Positions 12,387-15,424 of a DNA stretch of 15,424 nucleotides are shown piece by piece. The first letter of the stretch is position 1. Each line of letters opens with the position of its first letter. The notes beneath the pieces were generated by a model, which had not been told where the DNA came from, searched no databases, and saw nothing but the letters and a program-made list of their open reading frames with translations. The stretch comes from Bacteroidales bacterium UBA6229. GTDB taxonomy: Bacteria; Bacteroidota; Bacteroidia; Bacteroidales; F082. The DNA is taken from contig DJWN01000036.1 of assembly GCA_002440975.1 (NCBI GenBank), positions 1-15,424 of the forward strand. The letters run 5' to 3'. The position numbers were made by a program, and so were the translations under genes.

Positions 12387-14084
12387 TTAATCAATAAAAT
12401 TCCATTGCGACCAAATGCGTTCCACCTGTGGGCTGGTTAAGAGCTGTGGATTTTGAACATCTTTCCTTTTTTCGAGCAGGAAAAGGGGAACTTCACGTCT
12501 CAGATAATCTGCCAGTTCATCATATGAAACATTTCCTTTGGTTTCTTTTAGTTTTTTTAGCAGATAGTAAGTAAACACGCCATGTTTTTTATCGGCATCG
12601 AACTGTGATTTTTGCTCGTCTTTACTGGAAGTGAACACCACCAGATTACCTTTTAGCAGGTCTTCGTCAGTGGGTTTGATGCGCACTGCGGCTTTAGCAG
12701 CAAGCAAGCCCTGGTTGCGTCCGGCACCACTGAAGCAGGCGTCCATAAATACGGTAACTCTTTGCGGGTTGTTGGCTGTGAGTGATTGATAAAGTTTGTC
12801 AACCCTGAAGCCTGCCTGTTCTACCTCTGTGGCACTGATATTGACGGGGAGAATGTAAGCATTTCCGGCATTATCCGGAACCCCGTGACCGGAATAATAA
12901 AAGAATACCTCTGCCTGTCCTTCGCGGTGTTCGATAATTTGTTTCAAACGATTCAACTCCTGCTCGATTTGATAATTCTGAGCGTTGATCAATGTGGTGA
13001 TTTGATTGGGCTTGATACCCAGCACTTTTTTGGCGTATTCCTCAAACGAACGAGCATCGCTGGCTGCAAAATCAACATTGCTTTCTTTTTTCAGGCCTCG
13101 CTGATAGGTGGCATAGTCTTCGTTACCAATGATTAAAGCGTAGCGATTTGGGTATTGCTTGGGATTCTGCGGGATGTCTCTGTCAACATCCGAAGTGAGG
13201 GTGGCGATGGTGATGTTGCCTGTTGCAGCTTTTTGCTTGCCTTCAACTATCAGCTTGTTACCAGCCGTGCTTTGGTTAATGGTAGCGGTGATGGTTCTGT
13301 TTTCGGCATAACGGCCATAACGCTCGCTGACTTTGATTTCAAAAGGAATGGTTTCGCTTTGGTAGCGGTCGCTTACTATCAAGTTGTAAGTGATGTTTTC
13401 AGTTTGACCGGCTTCCATATCGCCTACAAAAAGCTGCTTGTTGTCGGACATAAGTATCACACCATCAGGAAATTGTAGGTTAACCTGTACATTTTCAGCT
13501 TTTCCTGCCTGAACATTTTGAACGAGCACTTGCAAATCAAACGGACGTTTGCGCAATAAGTTGCTGCTTTCGCTGGTGATGGTATAATCCGTAGCCTTCA
13601 CCAGTGGGCTTACAAATGCGCGTGTGCTGATTTGTATTTCAACCGGATCCATATTGAAACCATTGGGCTCTTCAACGCCTAAAACAAAACTAGCTAAACC
13701 ATCGGGCAGATCCATTCCGGCAGTTATAGGAATCGAAACTTTAGTTGTGGCATTGATTGCCAGGCTCGAAAGATTGATTCTGCTATCGAAGCTCAGTCCC
13801 GGAATTGTATTTTTTGTTTTTGCTGTGGCTACTAGCCCAATGCCTGCGCCGTAGCCTTTATTCTGAACTTCAAATGAAATGTTGGCACTTTCGTTGACAT
13901 TGATTGTCTGGTTCCCATCGGCATCTGCAAATTGCAGCGAACCCGGAACAAGCACTAGTATGGGTGGCTTTGGTGGATCTTTGGTGATGTTGAAATATTG
14001 TGGCTGGCTCCGGCCTTTGATTTCAGTTTGACCTGCTGCATGGAGTGTAAGCAAGGCGAATAAAAGGATAAAATAGCGTTTCAT
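12387..14084 (-). CDS. Exported caspase-like cysteine protease (peptidase C14) with N-terminal Ig-like domains
   Basis: From ATG 14084 a 565-residue protein: signal peptide MKRYFILLFALLTLHAAGQ; two beta-sandwich domains at about 45-155 (FADADGNQTINVNESANISF resembles CARDB-type repeats) and 165-270; then a caspase-like domain at about 315-545. The catalytic dyad is present: His400 in FFYYSGHGVPD and Cys450 in VFMDACFSGAG. The domain starts with NRYALIIGNEDY, the usual first strand, and a helical DVQNPQLLTSPQ tail closes it. A longer frame starts with TTG at 14123, but ATG 14084 gives a proper signal peptide. Targets and activation are unknown; the export signal makes a cytoplasmic suicide role unlikely. 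A possible -7 box (TACTTTAG, one mismatch) lies at 14110-14117. A DUF4384-like protein is encoded convergently nearby. Confidence 0.87.
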   Translation of the reverse strand: MKRYFILLFALLTLHAAGQTEIKGRSQPQYFNITKDPPKPPILVLVPGSLQFADADGNQTINVNESANISFEVQNKGYGAGIGLVATAKTKNTIPGLSFDSRINLSSLAINATTKVSIPITAGMDLPDGLASFVLGVEEPNGFNMDPVEIQISTRAFVSPLVKATDYTITSESSNLLRKRPFDLQVLVQNVQAGKAENVQVNLQFPDGVILMSDNKQLFVGDMEAGQTENITYNLIVSDRYQSETIPFEIKVSERYGRYAENRTITATINQSTAGNKLIVEGKQKAATGNITIATLTSDVDRDIPQNPKQYPNRYALIIGNEDYATYQRGLKKESNVDFAASDARSFEEYAKKVLGIKPNQITTLINAQNYQIEQELNRLKQIIEHREGQAEVFFYYSGHGVPDNAGNAYILPVNISATEVEQAGFRVDKLYQSLTANNPQRVTVFMDACFSGAGRNQGLLAAKAAVRIKPTDEDLLKGNLVVFTSSKDEQKSQFDADKKHGVFTYYLLKKLKETKGNVSYDELADYLRREVPLFLLEKRKDVQNPQLLTSPQVERIWSQWNFID

Positions 14085-14109
14085 GATTAGGAGGTTTTGA
14101 TAGCCACTG

Positions 14110-14117
14110 CTAAAGTA
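14110..14117 (-). promoter_or_regulatory. Weak -7-like box for the caspase-like gene
   Basis: On the minus strand TACTTTAG matches TAnnTTTG at seven of eight positions and ends 25 nt before ATG 14084. It lies inside the TTG-started extension of the frame, supporting the shorter start. Confidence 0.3.
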
Positions 14118-14159
14118 GCGCAATTTTTTTTAGGATGAAAAAGAAGTGTCGGAAAATTT

Positions 14160-14280
14160 GGCCGACGAAGTCAGAGACTATTTTGAGCCGCCCGCCGCGC
14201 CACCGATCGAACACAAAATAATTTGTTAAGAAATAGTTTTGTTATCTAAAGAAGCTCGGCGTAGTCTGCGACTACAACGA
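14160..14280. repeat. Diverged REPIN copy remote from RAYT (121 nt)
   Basis: The left end (14160-14189) is degenerate (CGAAGTC-AGA-GACTATT) with the outer GGC/GCC remnants kept. A GC-rich insertion (cgcccgccgcgccaccga) of about 12 extra bases precedes the conserved core (tcgaacacaaaataatttgt), and the right end (14254-14280) has an intact CGTAGTC-TGC-GACTACA stem apart from its last base. It lies 4 kb from the RAYT gene in the gap between the caspase-like gene and the DGR, showing that these repeats disperse. Confidence 0.8.
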
Positions 14281-14297
14281 AAGATTCGTTCGTCCAT

Positions 14298-14310
14298 TTC
14301 GACAGGCTCA
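14298..14310. repeat. TTCGACAGGCTCA-type intergenic motif
   Basis: TTCGACAGGCTCA is a core recalled from many short dispersed intergenic repeats in bacterial genomes. Only one copy is seen here, so its repeat nature cannot be shown from this window. The surrounding stretch 14281-14339 has no gene that I can support. Confidence 0.3.
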
Positions 14311-14339
14311 ATGCACCACCTCACTCCTTCTTTAGCCAA

Positions 14340-14592
14340 AATAATTGTTTGCTCAAAAGGTATGGTCTTCACTACCACCAAACTATAGGGTCTGGGTCAA
14401 CCAGAAACCGCCGTTGCCGAAGCGGCTAACGCGGGTGTTGTGTAGGAGTAAACAATTATTAAAAATAAACAAAAAACCAAAAGACCTTCGCTAAAAACAC
14501 TACCAGCCTTTTGGCATGAAGAAATATTTGGCCTTGGCAGGCGCAGGAAACAGGCTGGTTCAGTGGTAGCTATCCGGCCATACCTTTTGAGC
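14340..14592 (-). ncRNA. Candidate structured RNA 3' of the DGR template repeat
   Basis: This 253-nt stretch has no supported gene but many inverted repeats. A 15-bp perfect pair (14351-14365 with 14578-14592) is extended by CTACCAC/GTGGTAG (14372-14378 with 14563-14569). Inside are ACCAGCC/GGCTGGT (14502-14508 with 14553-14559), a GGTCTGG/CCAG-AA-ACC hairpin (14389-14409) and GC-rich CCGC/GCGG around 14408-14425. A second 15-nt pair with one mismatch (14340-14354 with 14446-14460) shares bases with the first, so two alternative folds are possible. On the RT/TR strand this RNA follows directly after the template repeat. In the Bordetella phage DGR the spacer 3' of TR is structured and primes cDNA synthesis, so the same role is inferred. 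Confidence 0.45.
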
Positions 14593-14738
14593 TAGGGGGA
14601 AACAACCAACCGAAAACCGTTGTTGTTGTTGCGGTTGTCAGGATTGTTGTTGTTGCGATTAGACACGCGACAGTTCCTGGCGTTGTTGTTCCAGCTGCCG
14701 CCACGCAATACACGGTTGTTGCCCTTTAGCCGGTTTCC
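14592..14738 (-). other. DGR template repeat (TR)
   Basis: Read on the minus strand, the sequence directly after the RT stop encodes GNNRVLRGGSWNNNARNC, then RVSNRNNNNPDNRNNNNGF and RLVVSP with a stop at 14592-14594. This is the signature of the C-terminal variable region of C-type-lectin/FGE-like DGR targets. The dense AAC codons mark it as the template rather than a mutated copy: adenines are the positions that the RT randomises, and AAC can become many codons but not a stop. There is no start codon or upstream protein of its own, because RT precedes it, so it is not a gene. The matching variable repeat and target gene are not in the window. Confidence 0.85.
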
Positions 14739-14740
14739 GG

Positions 14741-15424
14741 TTACAAATTAAATACATTTCTGCGCAACTGCTCTGTTTGTGCATGGCGCGTAAATGCGAT
14801 TAGCGGTGTGATATGACGCGAATATTCAGCCTGAGACCAGCTTTCATGCTTTAAATTGTATGCTGCATCTTTATTTTTGCGAATGAAACGAAGCTTACTG
14901 TGTTTATTGAGCCGAACTTTATCAGGAAAAACAACATAGCCCAAAAAAGGTAATCCATTAATATTGCTGTTAATGCATGGTGGCTTACATAATAGCTGTA
15001 ATTGTTTTGCGATGTATAATGTAAATCGCTTTTGTGCTGCCAGCAGATCGTCTTTATGCTGATGCCAAAGTACCATATCATCCATATATCTCACATATGC
15101 CGGAACTTTTATTTCTTCAAGTAAATAATGATCAGCATGTCCCAGATAAAAATTGGCAAAATACTGGCTTGTAAGGTTTCCGATAGGCAGACCAAAAGCT
15201 GGAAAAGATTCGTAGCTACAAATTATTTTTTTGAATAAATTCAACAGTCTTTTATCCTTAAAACGCAAAGAGAGGTGATTTAAAAGAAGATCATGCGGAA
15301 TAGAATCGAAGTACTTACGGATGTCAAGTTTGCAAAACCAGCGATATTTTTTCTGATTGCTTTTCGCGTATTCAAGCGCAGCATACTGTCCTTTACCTAA
15401 GGAACTGTAACGAATTAAATTAGT
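14741..15424 (-). CDS. DGR-type reverse transcriptase, 5' end outside window
   Basis: The visible 227 residues run from the window edge to TAA at 14741. Motifs in order: GKGQYAALEYAK (residues 10-21), motif A KLDIRKYFDSI (32-42) with catalytic Asp34, GLPIGNLTSQYFANFYL (78-94), YMDD (113-116) and LPFLGYVV. IGNLTSQ fits the [IVL]GxxxSQ motif of diversity-generating retroelement RTs, where retroviral RTs have QG. The RT copies TR RNA with errors at adenines, and the cDNA replaces the variable repeat of a target gene. A TTG at 15268 opens a shorter frame, but it lies after motif A and is not the true start. The stop lies 2-3 nt from the TR. About 80-120 N-terminal residues, and any Avd accessory or target gene, would lie beyond the window. 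Confidence 0.93.
   Translation of the reverse strand, partial: TNLIRYSSLGKGQYAALEYAKSNQKKYRWFCKLDIRKYFDSIPHDLLLNHLSLRFKDKRLLNLFKKIICSYESFPAFGLPIGNLTSQYFANFYLGHADHYLLEEIKVPAYVRYMDDMVLWHQHKDDLLAAQKRFTLYIAKQLQLLCKPPCINSNINGLPFLGYVVFPDKVRLNKHSKLRFIRKNKDAAYNLKHESWSQAEYSRHITPLIAFTRHAQTEQLRRNVFNL

Noticed and set aside
12387..14084. Caspase-like gene as a DGR target or cytoplasmic suicide effector
   Set aside because: Its C-terminus has no variable-repeat similarity to the TR, and it carries a signal peptide.
14382..14435. Minus-strand peptide RVSRFGNGGFWLTQTL followed by a stop, resembling the end of a lectin-like variable region
   Set aside because: The frame upstream is low-complexity AT-rich sequence with no domain, and its nucleotides do not align to the TR; it is better explained as part of the hairpin-rich RNA region, though a decayed target end cannot be ruled out.
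14592..14738. TR region as a protein-coding gene
   Set aside because: It has no start codon of its own, since the RT stop is immediately upstream in another frame; the AAC-rich composition fits a template.

Overview
The window looks like a chromosomal stretch from a member of the phylum Bacteroidota, probably an environmental or Bacteroidales-like lineage; I cannot name a genus. The evidence is: (i) seven intergenic matches to the Bacteroidota -7 promoter box TAnnTTTG placed just upstream of genes, one of them with a full TTTG-N19-TAnnTTTG promoter; (ii) families largely confined to this phylum (an Omp28-type lipoprotein, a DUF6029-like outer-membrane barrel); (iii) a Bacteroidota-style RAYT transposase. 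No rRNA or tRNA genes were seen.

Layout. 1-69: possible C-terminal end of an unidentified gene. 116-1995 (+): a TauE/SafE-family membrane exporter, then a lipoprotein isoaspartyl peptidase/asparaginase. 1999-3663 (-): a tight three-gene nucleotide-monophosphate operon (LOG phosphoribohydrolase, P-loop kinase-like protein, dCMP deaminase). 3721-4869 (-): an M20 amidohydrolase, divergent from manA (4944-5936, +). 6022-9087 (+): an envelope thiol operon made of a TlpA-like thioredoxin, a DUF6029-like barrel and an Omp28-like lipoprotein with CxxC.

9088-10665 is a mobile-repeat island. An apparently intact RAYT (REP-associated tyrosine transposase, 9542-10108) is surrounded by 109-nt REPIN units (two inverted hairpin ends around a conserved AT-rich core). 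On the 3' side these lie in a tandem duplication with a period of about 224 bp. A diverged REPIN sits 3.5 kb away at 14160-14280.

10714-14084 holds two exported proteins in convergent orientation, a DUF4384-like protein (+) and a caspase-like C14 protease with N-terminal Ig-like domains (-). Caspase and DUF4384 domains often occur together. A ParD/ParE-type toxin-antitoxin module lies between them, with a clear promoter whose -7 box overlaps an inverted repeat.

14340-15424 (-) is the most interesting part: the end of a diversity-generating retroelement (DGR). It has a reverse transcriptase with the DGR-type IGNLTSQ and YMDD motifs, cut by the window edge. An adenine-rich template repeat starts within a few bases of the RT stop codon and reads as the C-terminal segment of a C-type-lectin/FGE-like variable protein. 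It is followed by about 250 nt of nested inverted repeats that could be the structured RNA used for cDNA priming. The variable target gene is not in this window.
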